From positions 33,388,590 through 33,452,589 of the forward strand of contig NC_084591.1 in the NCBI RefSeq assembly GCF_033807715.1: DNA of 64,000 bases, written 5' to 3'. The DNA comes from Cololabis saira. Taxonomy: Eukaryota > Chordata > Actinopteri > Beloniformes > Belonidae. Positions 13,241 to 37,193 of the stretch are shown one piece after another. Positions within the stretch are counted from its first letter, which is position 1, and every line of letters starts with the position of its first letter. The notes under the pieces are model-generated. The model was given only the letters and a program-made list of their open reading frames with translations, searched no databases and was not told the origin of the DNA. The position numbers were made by a program, and so were the translations under genes.

Positions 13241-14290
13241 GTGTAGTGTTATTTGGAGGATGGGTCTTCTGTTATCAGGAACCGTCACTATGGAACCAAC
13301 TTCCAGTTTGGGTTTAGGAGGCTGACACCGCCTCCACTTCTAAGAGCAAACTTCAAACGTTTGTGTTCAGTAAAGCCTCTAGTTAGTGTAACTCTAGTGT
13401 GTTTAGGGCCAGTAGTCATAGCTGCAGCTGCAGGACCAGACTAGAGCAGCTGGTCTGAAACAGAGCTTCACCTAGATATGCTGCTATAGAGCTACGCTGC
13501 AGGGAACACCAACATGATCCACCCCTCCTTCTCTCTTTTTCTTCTCTTTCCTTTCTCAGTTATTAATTAGAAGTATTTCATAACCATTATTGTCCTCCAA
13601 TGTTCTTGTAGTTTGTTGTGCTCCTTTCTCCTTTTCTCTTTTGTGCATGTTTACAGACCAGAGCTTCAGGAGCTGCGTGCTAACCTGCAGCCCCCCCGCT
13701 CTGATCATTCCACTTGCTTCTATCTGTCTGTATGGATGTCTGGTAGATGCTTGCTGACTTCCTGACCTGCAGTCCCCCCTCTGACCACTAGGACCTGGAT
13801 CCTGACCTGCAGTCCCCCCTCTGATCACTAGGACCAGGTTCCTGACCTGTAGCCCCCCCTCTGACCACTAGGACCTGGATCCTGACCTGCAGTCCCCCCT
13901 CTGACCACTAGGACCTGGATCCTGACCTGCAGCCCCCCCTCTGACCACTAGGACCTGGATCCTGACCTGCAGTCCCCCCTCTGACCACTAAGACCAGGTT
14001 CCTGACCTGCAGTCCCCCCTCTGACCACTAGGACCTGGTTCCTGACCTGCAGTCCCCCCTCTGACCACTAGGACCTGGTTCCTGACCTGCAGTCCCCCCT
14101 CTGACCACTAGGACCTGGGTCCTGACCTGCAGTCCCCCCTCTGACCACCTCAGTGTCTTCTGTTTACATCTGTTTATATTGTCATCCCTGTAGTGGACCA
14201 GCTAACCATTGTGTCTTTATCTCTGTATCCCAGAGACAACTTGTGTTGTAATAGATGCTTTATACATAAAATGTAATTGAATTAAAAAGA
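13240..14290 (+). mobile_element. LINE 3' end (L2/Rex-type) containing a minisatellite
   Basis: At 13289 the frame reads WNQLPVWV, stop, EADTASTSKSKLQTFVF. This is a decayed copy of the WNxLPxxxRxADS...FKxxLKTxxF ending that closes the reverse-transcriptase protein of L2/CR1/Rex-type LINEs. The element closes at about 14230-14290 with 'gagacaacttgtgttgtaat' and a tail running to 'aattgaattaaaaa'. A shorter copy of the same tail occurs at 16145-16205. The body of the 3' UTR is expanded by a 40-bp tandem array. Confidence 0.65.
13761..14149. repeat. 40-bp minisatellite, about 10 copies
   Basis: Unit: 'cctgacctgcagtcccccct' followed by 'ctgaccactaggacctggat'. Copies start every 40 bases from 13761 to 14121, differing by a few substitutions; the last is truncated. 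A diverged copy lies just upstream at 13680-13705. The copies are directly adjacent with no spacers. Confidence 0.95.
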
Positions 14291-15447
14291 TATGACTTCC
14301 TTATTAAATTACAGGTATGTACAGCAAAAAGAACCAGTACAAATAGTGTGCAAAATAAAGGTATTTCATTAGTTTTTCCTCACTTAACTGTTCGTATGAA
14401 AAATGATTTTTTTAAACAGCAAATCTCTTGCTCGTTTTTTAAGAACATAAATAAACTGTACTTTTGCTTACCGGTACATTACACATGTCTTGTGAACGGA
14501 CAAATATGCAGAAGTAAAACCGCTGAGGCAGATTGCTTGAATGATTTAGTCTTCCATATCTGATAAAATCTCTCATCCTCGGATGTATTTTTTGGTAAGT
14601 TTACTTTTTAAGTATTTTGTCAAACTAAAAAGCGTACATTATAGTGTACAGCTTCTTACATATCTGTGGTATTGACTACTTTATTGTCTCCATTTAGTGT
14701 AGCTTTATTTGTACCCAGTCTTTTCTAAGTTAATGGTCTTATTGAGGATCTTTTTCTTTTAAGGCCCCGAGAAGCGTTCAGAGTGTAAATCAGGATATTT
14801 ACTCAGGTACTCAAATACAGTTTCAGGTATGTGTGCTTTACATTTTTATTAGACATCAAACAGTTTCTATCATTTGGCGTTACATTTCTGAATTTAGCAG
14901 ATCAGAACCTTTCCTCAACCACTGTTAATATAATATATCCTAACAAATGTTAGTCACTGACAGGACTGTGTAGGAGGACTGAGGAACAGCCAAGTCAGTG
15001 GGCTCGAGGTGTGTTTGCTGCCATCTAGCGGCCAACGAGACAGATGCGTCTTTCTTGCATCTCTGAGGAGGAGGAAACAAAAATTATGCCATTCCATTCC
15101 CTTGCACCTGACGAATCAAATCCATTGTCTCTTTTGTTATGTGGCTGTTGTAGTATGAAGTAGGAGCTGATTTCCTAGTTTTGCACTGGAGCTACTGTAG
15201 GAAGAACAGCGTCGAGGCTGAACAGGTACATGCAGTAACACCAGCAACAGGTGAAGTCGCCTCTTGCATACCTTTGCTCGGAAAAAACAACCACAGCAAT
15301 TCCTTCTAGAGGTAATCCGGAAGTTGTCTCAGACAGAGCCTTCATGTGATTTTGTGTGGAGGTTTTCGGGGGTCTCAGTGAGGCTGCGGGACCAGCGGCG
15401 GCTCAAGCGTTTTGGACATCTGGGAAGTCGCTGCTGCATTCCTCACC

Positions 15448-27663
<12,216 letters not shown>

Positions 27664-28490
27664 TGGTCTTCAGACACCATAGTGGGACTCATGTTTCCCT
27701 GAAAACATGAACCTAGTGTTGCCTTGCGTGTTTATGTGTTTACATCATCACAGCACTGAGACAGCTTGAGGACGCCCAGTCATCTCGGTGAAGAGGCCAG
27801 AGGATGGAGGCTCCCGTTGATCTTTCCCTGTCAGATGTTAAAAGCCGGCTGTGTGGATCTCAATCAGTGGATCTGAATCCACCACATGGACTTTGAAGAC
27901 GGGATATTTCCTCCAGGGTGGGACGTGTGTGCAGTAACTGATATTACTGAGATTGTTTGTATTCTGTACTGAAAACGCGTAAACGAGAGCTTAGTGTAGG
28001 ATATTCGTGAGCCATATTGGAGCATTTTATTGAAAGCTTAAAAGAAGTATTTATACTGCTACTGCAACTAGACTGCTGATTGTGTTTTGCGATCGCCGTA
28101 CTCTGTAAAACAAAACAAAAAAAAGTGGTGACGCTTTTTTTGCTTTATTTTATGTAGAATCTGATGGTGTGTTTTGTATCAGAATATTTTACATGACAAT
28201 ATTTTATATTGCTGAATAAAAGAGTAACATTTTGTCCTCGTAGATGAGGCATCTTTTAAATTTAAAATGTGTCAGTCCTTGAATTTGCCAGGTTACAATT
28301 TTGAGAGTAGAGACTGTTTGTGATAGCTATACTTTCCTTACGTCTGCGTTGTACAAGCTGTCTTCTTGCTCTTCTGTTTTGCAGATTTTGAAAGTGTTAT
28401 TGAGGATTTTTTGTTTCATAATTGCATAAATGTCATACGTGGTGTCTCTTTAAGTCTGATTTGGTATTTCTTATTAAGAAGTAATAAATA
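27664..28490 (+). terminator. ano9 3' UTR and polyadenylation signals
   Basis: After the TGA at 27661-27663 the sequence is noncoding. The first strong AATAAA is at 28215-28220, giving a 3' UTR of roughly 0.57 kb. A second AATAAA at 28483-28488 could serve as a distal site. Confidence 0.6.
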
Positions 28491-28499
28491 TGTAATACA

Positions 28500-29395
28500 T
28501 TTTTACGTAAATGTGTTTTTGAATAAAAATAGTCCTTTAGCTTAAATTAAGGAGAAATAAAAGGATCATCACATTGATAATATTCAATAATAAATCAACC
28601 TAAACCCAATAAGGAGTGATGATAATAAGGCTGCATGAATGGTTTTCAGTGAGAGTTTCTGTTCCTATATTCAGTAGCGAACATTCATCGTTCAGCTCCT
28701 CTACTTGTAAATACAGCTGCAACACATAAAAGTACTTTACATGTAACCACTTATATCTTCAACATCTTGTTGTATTTTATAAGCTTGCAGTACCTTATAC
28801 TGTTCAAACTTGTAATTTTCAAAGTAAATAGTCATTAAACTTATTAAATGAATGTTTGTGGAGTAAAAATGCAAATTTTACTTTAAAATGAAGACAGTAT
28901 AAAGATTCATAAAAATTACATACTCAAAAGTATATATAAGTACTTCAAAATGAATATTAAGTGTGCACGATTTGTTGTTTTTGAGTCATTTGAGTGATTT
29001 TGAATTGTTAGGAAGTGTGATTAAAACAACAAAAATTAAAACTATTCTTGGGTAATAAGGTTAATAAATATTTATTTCTGAACCACTTTTCAAACATAAA
29101 AACGTAGCACAAAATGCTTTACATATTTCAAAATAATACAAGTAAAAAAAAAACAGATTCCCGTGTGTCACTATTAACAAGGGCAGTCGACATACAGTGT
29201 GAGCTCGGCTGCTGAATGTAATGGAAACATACTTTGTTTTGTTTTCCTCTTGAATGTAAAAATTGTAAAATCTACTTTAAGATTCTGTATTCCAAAAGCA
29301 CAGGAATGAAATATTTTTAGTCCCGAGTAGAAACTTCATCATACGCCCGAGGTTTTAGTTTTCCTGCTTAATATTTTCCAGTAATCTTCTACCAG
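28500..29395. other. AT-rich spacer between ano9 and sigirr
   Basis: No gene, RNA or clear mobile element seen. The stretch is AT-rich with many stops in all frames. Confidence 0.6.
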
Positions 29396-29399
29396 GACA

Positions 29400-29560
29400 C
29401 AGGTAACCGGGGCGTGTCACGTGACCACCGGGAGCCAATCACCGGCAGAGCTCCAGTTCCAGGTGCACGGCTGACGTCAGCGCAGTCAGGCGCAGTCAGT
29501 CTGTGACAAACTAAACTATAATAAACTTAAACGAAGGATTGTCGGCTGCGATGGAGACAA
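29400..29560 (+). promoter_or_regulatory. sigirr promoter with CLEAR-type E-box, CCAAT and CRE motifs
   Basis: In the 230 bp before the ATG are GTCACGTGAC (29416-29425, a palindromic E-box identical to the TFEB/CLEAR or M-box consensus), CCAAT (29435-29439) and TGACGTCA (29472-29479, a full cAMP-response element). No TATA box is obvious. The cluster in a GC-richer stretch directly upstream of the first exon supports a promoter; factor binding is inferred from motif identity only. Confidence 0.6.
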
Positions 29561-29565
29561 ACTAA
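29551..29565 (+). promoter_or_regulatory. Short upstream ORF before sigirr start
   Basis: ATG GAG ACA AAC TAA, four codons, ends 60 bp before the main ATG at 29626. If it is inside the 5' UTR it could lower translation of the main frame. The transcription start is not known, so its inclusion in the mRNA is inferred. Confidence 0.4.
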
Positions 29566-29625
29566 AGCTCTCTTGTGGATTTGTTTTTCAAAAACGGAAG
29601 GAGAAGAAAAGGAAAAGTTGGGCTC

Positions 29626-32600
29626 ATGGCTGTGATTTTTGTTGCTTTCATATCAGCATGTTCCGGGTTGTGGAGCGCGGCCGTCCTCGTGCACGGTAAG
29701 ATGCGCGCACCGGACACTTTGGTGGAAACTGCAGTTTTTGTAAAACACCGACTCGAGATGGTAAAGACCAGCTCCCTGGTTATTTGTGTGGCTCTAAGAC
29801 AGTTCATGATGCTGAGAGGTTCAACCTCGGGTCAGTGCACATGCGTTCACAGCGCTCGGGGTCACGGCTGCTGTCACGCAGTCACATGCTGTTGCCTGGC
29901 AACGGAGCCAGACTTCGGACCCCGTTTGGATGGTTCTGGAGGAGACTTGTTGCCATGGGCGCATGTGCAATTGTTTGTCATTTATTCATTGAAAGGCTGT
30001 TGATTTGATTAGGGTTGCATTTTTTATTTATATATTCTACATTTAATTTGTTTTCAACGTAAGGAAAAATTGTTTGCTAGAGTGAGAGTAGGGTTGGTGG
30101 AACAAACTTCCTGTAGACCTGAGTTCATCTCCTTCAAATCGGGCCTAAAAACATTACTGTTTACTGAAGCGTACTCTTAAATTAAATACTTACCTGCTGG
30201 ACTCTACTGCCCTTATTTTTAACAGCTTGTGCTTTTTATTATTTTACTTCTTTTCTTATTCATAATTTTATTCAATCTTACAAATAAGATTGAATTTACT
30301 GTCTAATTATGTCTTGCCGCTTTTAATGTCAATGTAAAGCACTTTGAATTACCTTGTGTTGAATTGTGCTATATAAATAAACTTGCCTTGCCTTGCCAAC
30401 TCCCTGAAAAATAAATAAGAGACACTTTATCTGCAGGGCCGGTGTTCTGCCAATTTCTGCTGCTTTGCCAAAAAATGCTACCTAATGGTTTTCTACCTTT
30501 GCAGAGCTACAATTTTACTGTGTTTTACTCCCAATAGCCCACTTCCTTTCCCCCAAGTGGCCGTTATTGTAAATAAGAATGTTCTTAATGACCTGTCTGG
30601 TTAAATAAAGACCAATGACTGAATGAATATCAAATAAAGCGATAGAATTGTATTTTTTCCCCTCTTTATCGTATAATGTTCACAAAGTGTAATGCAATTC
30701 ATGTCATGGGTAGTGTATTTTGAAGGATCAAATACTCAACATCCCATATTATCCATTTTACATCGTGCAAGAAATGATGGATGTGCCAATCAAAATTTGA
30801 AAATCGACTTTGCGCATGCGCAAAACCACAAAGTAGCATTTTCTGGCAGGTAGCAAGGATTGGCAGAACACCGGCCAACCCGATTGCCTTCACCTTTTCT
30901 GGCGTGGTGAATTTTTTTACCCCCCTTTTTTGTGAGTGAAACAATTTTTTTTAACTATTTGACTTGAACCTGAATTGAATTAGATGCATCTTTTTGAATA
31001 CCATGAATACATGGAAAACAAATTATTATTCAGCAATTCAATTTAATATAAAATAACAAAATTAACTGAATAAAATAAGTATCTTTCTCAAACAGAAACC
31101 TGTCCTGCTTAACTTAAAATTGTATACATTATTATAATAGACAATACAATAGAAAGCAAGCAGAACATCCATTCTGTTATAGTGCACATATTTAGTGCAA
31201 TAACAAAAGTGCAAACAGAAAGTCTGTAGAAAATTTGTAAACATATTTGTGCCTCAAAGTCCATGACTGTAGGCTACAGTTGTAGTAAAACAGAAAAAAA
31301 ATAACTTATGAACTCAACAGCTCAATGCCATTTTCCATTGGCATTTTACTATTTTTTGACTCTCACAGTAATACGGGACAAAGTGTGTCCCTTTTCAGCT
31401 CAATACGGGACGCTTACTTTAGTTTATAAATACGGGACGATTCTGTTTTTCAAGGGACGGTTGGCAACCCTAAGTGAGAGCCACCTACATTCCCTTCACG
31501 CATCATTTAACGCACTCCTATTCAAATACAGGCTTGTGCACCTCCAGAGTATGTAAAGTGTCTTCTCAAAAGGAAGTAATGTCATTGATCATGGTATTAT
31601 GGATAAATGGGTCCAGATATGGGCCTTGCAACATCTTATTTCAGTTTAGTATTTTATTGAATGGTCATTCTTATCTGGTACTAGCAGACGTCTCGAGTTG
31701 AGCTGGCCAACACATCGTAACTCCGTGTGTCCATGTTTTTAGGCCAGACTTGTGTGAATGAGAGCAGCTATGCGGAGCAGGTGCTCGATGTGGGACGTCC
31801 ATATGAGCTGCGGTGTCCCGTCATCTCCCAGAGCTCCCCTGAAGTCCAGCCGACATGGCAAAAGAACTGCCTGCAGCTCCCGGATCAGGACGGGAAGACG
31901 TTCCTACAGTTCGCAGGCGTCGGCGTGGAAGACCAAGGAAACTACACTTGCACCCAAAAGGGGAACGTCACAGTTTCATTCACTGTGAACCTCATTGTTA
32001 AAGGTGAGTGTTACCTTCATGAGTGAATCTCAGGAAGTTGTGTTAAACCTAAGGCTATAATAGCAAGGTTCTGGGAGCAGATTCAGAGCATGTGTGCTGG
32101 GATGTAAAGGGCTAGTTGAGCACCTACAAAGATGCCTTTTGTTTCAGCATGCCTCCAAGTTGCAATCTCAGGTGTTACATGAAAGCCTCTATTGTCCACA
32201 GCTCTCTAGACACAGATAACAGCGGTGTGTCTTTACAGAGTCTCGGTGCTCCAAAGCTCCCGAGTTTAAACCCCACGGGGATGCGACCGAAGTCTGGAGG
32301 AGTCTGGGGGACACGGTGAAACTGAACTGCACTGCTCTCCTCCTCTGGGATCCATCAGAGGCTCAATGTGACACCGCGCTCCGGTGGAGTAAAAGCGGCC
32401 AGCCCCTAACAAACCACACGCGCTACCCGCAAGACACATCGTCATGGTAACTGCAGCTCACTAAGATATTAGTTGTCCCATACCTGCACTGAAAAATGAG
32501 TGTTTGAAAGAGTGTAAGGTCACGGTTTCTCTCCCGTCCATCAGGTCTCCTGCTGGGGGCCAGCTGATGGTCAACAGTCTGATCCAGATCTCCCTCAGAG

Positions 32601-35600
32601 AGCCAGAAGATTTTGGACTTTACAGCTGCACAACGAGGAACATTTCCGCCGACTTCAGCGTACACAGTTCAAGTAAGACCAGGCAGGAGATATGAACCAC
32701 GGACTTCCAGAGGGAATATGATGCAAAACGTATAGTCTGCAAACCACAAGATCAGCCGTCCAGGGACGTTCTGCCGTTTGCGATGATTATTTTTTAATTA
32801 TAATCCATTTTATTAAGTACAGGGGTGTCCATCGCTGGTCCTCGGGAGCCCTTGTCCTGCAGGTTTTAGATATTTCCCTGTTCCAGCTCACCGGATATTA
32901 ATGACTGTCAGCAACAGATCTGTGCAGACCTTAATGACAAGTTAATGACGACCATTAATTAGAAAGCCGGTGTTTTGACGCAGAGAACGATCTGAACGGT
33001 GCAGAACAGCGGCCTCGAGGACCAGGGATAGAGACCACTAATGTAGTAGTTAGATAAAAAGCCTGACTAAACACATGTTTAATTGTGTTGTTTGGTGATT
33101 TAATTAGTACTTTTGTGGGTGTGTGTTTGACAGGCAGGCCCAGCCACACGGCTGCTGTCATCTCAGCCGTCGTCCTCCTCCTGCTCCTGGCTGTCGCTGC
33201 TGTCGTGTACTCCAGGTGTCACCTGAACATCAAGCTCTGGTACAGGGACGCCTACGGAGACTATGAACTCAACGGTGAGGCCTGTGCTGGAGTGACAGGT
33301 GGTTGACATCCTCTCCTTCAATAACGCTGTGTTTATACGTGTGTCTGCCTCCTCAGATGGAAAATCATACGACGTCTACATCTCCTACGTGAACAATGAC
33401 TACGACAGGAAGTTTGTCAACTTTATTCTCAAACCTCACCTGGAAAATAAAAACGGGTACAAGGTGCACCTCAACGACAATGACATCCTCCCTGGCTCAG
33501 GTAATAGCATACATTTTTGTATTTGATTGTTTAATTTAATTATAAACTGGGAAACCTCCTGAAATGAACTGCCGCCTCAATCCAGAACCTTCTGCGGAGC
33601 TTCTGATGAACATGAGCCGCTCCAGGCGTCTCATCGTGCTACTGTCTCACGCTTACCTTGAGCAGGACTGGTGCTCCAACAACTTCAGGTCAGACTCCCA
33701 AACACCCACTAGGACTTGGGGCAAACGTAGAGAGCGGGACAAAACTAAATAAACAATTGCTGCATCATGAAAATGAACCACTTGAGGTCAGCGTTGCTTC
33801 TGCTCAGAGCTCTGATGCTTTGTGTGTCTCTGTGGTTTCAGGCAGGGCTTCCTGCACTTGCTGGAGTTGTGCCAGCGACCCATCATTGTCACGCTGGAGG
33901 GACAGTCCAGACGCATGAGTCCTGATATCAAGCAGCTGCTCAGTGAACACCAGCACCGCCTTACTTTACTCACCTGGAGGCAAAACTCTGTGGTAAGGTC
34001 CTTTTGATGAGGCTGATGTGAAGCCACTGCAAACACTATTCTGTTTCTGCGCTCACTAAAGGTAGATTTATATAAAGTTAATTTGAAAGAACTTGGCCAT
34101 AAGTTCAACCCATTCAGTTTGGTACGGTCTGAAAGGTACAGCAAGCTCCAAAAACCTAAAAAAAAACAACTTATCAGCCTCTAAAACATAGATCGTACTG
34201 AATGTCTGTTATAATAATAAATTAGACACAAACTCTGCATCCAGTCTGAAAGGACTGCATTCAGGTGGAGGTCTGGTTTTCATCAGATTTGAATGACTTT
34301 CAAAGCATTTAGATTTAAATGCTGCTCACATCTGATTGGTGCCTGTTGTGACATCTGTTGTTGTTTTTTTCACACGTGGCCCCACCCACTTGAGCAAAGC
34401 TGCACAGACGGGAATCTGCTAGTGAACATCATCAAAGCAGCTCCGAGGAGCCAGATCTGTCTGTCGTTATGATTTTACCCACATGTAACCAAGTTATTTC
34501 AAATCAGAAACATACTTTGAAATGAGAGATTTCAGTAGTTGGTGAATGTGCAAAAGTGTTTTACTTTTGTGTTTTTAACAAATGTTCCTTGTTGTTGCTG
34601 AAACACTACCACCTTTGTTTTCACATCTGCAACTCAGTATGTGCATGAATGCATACCTTTTGTTATAGATGATTTATGTACAGGTAAAGCTTCTGCAGCA
34701 GTAGTTTGACTAACGGCCAGATGTAATGTCTCACATTTGCTTCTTGCACCTAGACTCCGTCCTCCGTCTTCTGGAAGGAGCTAACTTTAGCGATGCCTCG
34801 CAGAATCCTCTTCCACAGCGAGTCTGGAGGTGACCCTCAGACCGTCCTTCAGGATGACAAAGACCCCATGCTGACCCTCGACCCTGACTACCTGGACTGC
34901 CGCTCAGACACCGACCCTGCAGGAGACTTGGGTAAGGGCAGCAGACACTGCACAGCTGTATTGCACATCAACTTTTGCGCACCACATGCAATGCACATGC
35001 AAATAAAAATAAAAAAGCAGTACCTTTCCCAAATTTGTGTTATTACTGATGCACTCAAGCTGTTGAGAACTGACCCTGAACCCTTGACCTTTCTTTCTAC
35101 ATTACATTGCATGAGAAGTAGGATGCAACACTCTTACATGCCACCTCGCTAAGCTTTATTAAAACAGCGCAGATGAACGTACAGTGTGGAACATCAAAGT
35201 CTCGAAACTAGAGTTCATTTTTAACTTGAAGATTACGTAAATGTTGCAGTACGCTTGCACAGATTTACTCCGCCAAGCTCTTTAATTTGGGTCAAAAGAT
35301 ACATAACAAAAGATAGATAGCAGGGAAACATCCTAAACATGCAGGACAGCAGCGCTCGAGGACCAGAGTCTGGGACCCTCTGCTCTCAGGTCTGATAATT
35401 ATCATGTTACAGACTCAAGTAGCTGGAGGCAGTCCTGAGAGTTTTTATGAGGCTTCAGAGTCACCAGACCTGAAACAGCAGCAGGTTTCTCTAGAGTGCT
35501 GTTCAGTAAATCCTGTTATCCTTAACTCAACCCCTGACTGCTCATACATGACTAGTTTGGGTGAGATTGATGCTCTTATCCAACTTCAGGAGAAAGAAGA

Positions 35601-35911
35601 AAACACATATTTCTGTATTAAATGTTGAAGATGCAGCACATTCCTTTGATATAAGGCACTCGCTTACAGGTCCACAGTATCTGTACAGAGCTTGAAAGTA
35701 GCTTGATCTGTTTTTACCTGTTTGTCTGGCCGCTGTAGGTGTTCGCCTGCCCGTGTTCAAGGCTCTGGCCTGCAGGGCCCCCGTGCTTCCTGTTGCACCC
35801 ACAACAGCAGCTGAGCCGAAACCCTCCGACATCGACGTGTCGGATCTGGGATCACGCAACTACGGCGCCCGCTCAGACTTCTACTGTCTCGTCACCGAGG
35901 GTGATGTCTGA
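29626..35911 (+). CDS. sigirr: SIGIRR-type IL-1R/TLR regulator with two Ig domains, 10 coding exons
   Basis: Exons: 29626-29695, 31743-32003, 32239-32446, 32545-32672, 33134-33274, 33357-33500, 33586-33688, 33842-33992, 34754-34931, 35739-35911; 1557 nt, 518 codons plus stop. Order: signal peptide (1-24, one coding exon), Ig-like module 1 (24-110, ending [10 protein letters not shown]), Ig-like module 2 (111-222, [11 protein letters not shown]), one membrane helix (about 228-249), then a TIR domain (about 270-420) with [27 protein letters not shown] and VFWKEL. The tail has [16 protein letters not shown] and ends [13 protein letters not shown]...FYCLV, both matching mammalian SIGIRR. Human SIGIRR has one Ig domain and damps IL-1R/TLR signalling by competing for adaptors. 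Here the second module matches that Ig, and the first is extra. Leu414 corresponds to human Leu305; Ser330 sits where human has Cys222. A published teleost two-Ig relative is called DIGIRR; this may be that gene. Confidence 0.9.
30080..30400 (+). mobile_element. LINE 3' end in sigirr intron 1
   Basis: The frame reads [16 protein letters not shown], stop, the decayed closing motif of an L2-type LINE protein. It is followed by a 3' UTR ending 'aatgtaaagcactttgaatt', then CTATATAAATAAA and a CCTTG tail at 30385-30396. Confidence 0.6.
30437..30876. mobile_element. Inverted-repeat element in sigirr intron 1
   Basis: GGCCGGTGTTCTGCCAAT (from 30437) pairs with ATTGGCAGAACACCGGCC (ending 30876), and similarity continues inward for about 40 bp. 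The 0.44-kb interior has no transposase and includes a piece, 'attgtaaataagaatgttct' with 'ggttaaataaag', that looks like a LINE tail. It is most likely a MITE or foldback-type DNA element. Target-site duplication is not clear. Confidence 0.65.
31360..31475. repeat. Degraded DNA-transposon end
   Basis: Three spaced 'atacgggac' motifs (about 31371, 31403, 31431) end in 'gggacggttggcaaccct'. The repeated phrase and the terminal GGTTGCCAACC-type sequence resemble a frequent vertebrate DNA-transposon end. No partner end was found. Confidence 0.4.
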
Positions 35912-36160
35912 CCCACGCTGGTCTCTCCAAAACAGTTCCTGGTATTTATTTCATGAAACTGAAAAACTTTCAGACTTTTGTTTTCTCTCCGTCTGCACTG
36001 CCCGTCACTGAAATCAAATGTCTTTTATTCACCACAGGCTGATTCTATGTTTTTGAATTTTGTACGGGGTGTAAAATATTTTACAGAGAAATGATGAGAA
36101 AAGAATAAACCTGTATAAACTCTCACTGGTCACTTTGTCAGGTTTGACCTAATAAAGACA
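35912..36160 (+). terminator. sigirr 3' UTR and polyadenylation signal
   Basis: AATAAA at 36104-36109 lies about 190 bp after the TGA (35909-35911). A second AATAAA near 36150 could be an alternative. The convergent pkp3 transcript ends about 0.3 kb further right. Confidence 0.65.
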
Positions 36161-36459
36161 ACCTTTGGTTTTTAAACGCCTTGTCTTCATTTTACAGCTG
36201 ATTACACACCCAGTCGGCGGTACCCCCATCCCCCGATTAGAACACTGAGCCGGTTCTCTTTCGCAGGACTAATGTGTCGTCATGGAAAAATAATCACCTG
36301 CAGTGAAATAAGAGCCTAAATAAGGGTGCAGGAGGAACGCCCGGTGCTAGTCCTGCCCAAACAGGAGCAAGTATGCTAACAGGGTGTGGTGAGCATTTCA
36401 GCACGTTCTTGTCAGCATGTTACTGCAGCTCTCACGTGAAACAAAAGTTCCATGTCATT

Positions 36460-37193
36460 TCCACGGATGTCTTTTTATTAAGTGTAAACCCACATCTGGT
36501 CGTCATTCATACCAAAAGGAGTCATTTTAAAATCCAACTTTTAATACATATTTTCAAAAAACACAAATCTGTTATACACAAATAGATTTTAAAGTATTTC
36601 TTTGTACTGAGATCTCAAAGGTGCTTGAGGCTGAAGCATTGTTGTACAGGAGACCTTAAATGCTAAACGATTGATTTTAATTGATATACTTTTGGCCATT
36701 TTTCTACACACCAGTTCCTACAAAGCGCAATCAATTACTAATGACAGGTATTTTGTTTTTTTTTATGACATATTTTGTAAAAAGGAAAGTCAAATGCATA
36801 AATTATCCCCCAACACACTTATTTACATCCATCTTTCTATAAATTTGTGCTTTATATTCAAATATGACAAGGAAAATCATGCAAATGAATTACAAACAAC
36901 TGCAGCATTTTAAAACATTCAATGTAATTTCAGTGTAAAAGGTAAGAAATATTTACTCAATAATCTTAGCCACATTAGTAAAACAAAGGTGCAACAGCGA
37001 GACGCCACCAGTGTCCAGTTTCCATCCAGCAGCAGTTTTACAGCTGCTGAGCCGTCTAAATTCATGCTTTTATGACAACCGTCAACAGTCCGTCCTTAAT
37101 CCCGTTCGATCCACCGATCCTGCTGGCGGCCACTGTGTTCGGCACCAAAGTCTTGCAGATCCAGACCGAGCCGGGTACCACTTTACCTTCACT
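36460..37193 (-). terminator. pkp3 3' UTR and polyadenylation signal
   Basis: On the minus strand the stop at 37196-37194 is followed by about 0.7 kb of AT-rich noncoding sequence up to AATAAA (complement of 36474-36479). sigirr and pkp3 converge with only about 0.3 kb between their predicted poly(A) sites. Confidence 0.6.

Noticed and set aside
13761..14149. Possible CRISPR-like direct repeats
   Set aside because: Units abut each other with no unique spacers, and the genome is a vertebrate; it is a minisatellite.
29575..30003. 142-codon frame starting with GTG at the sigirr first exon
   Set aside because: The true start is the ATG at 29626, and the frame past 29695 is intronic.
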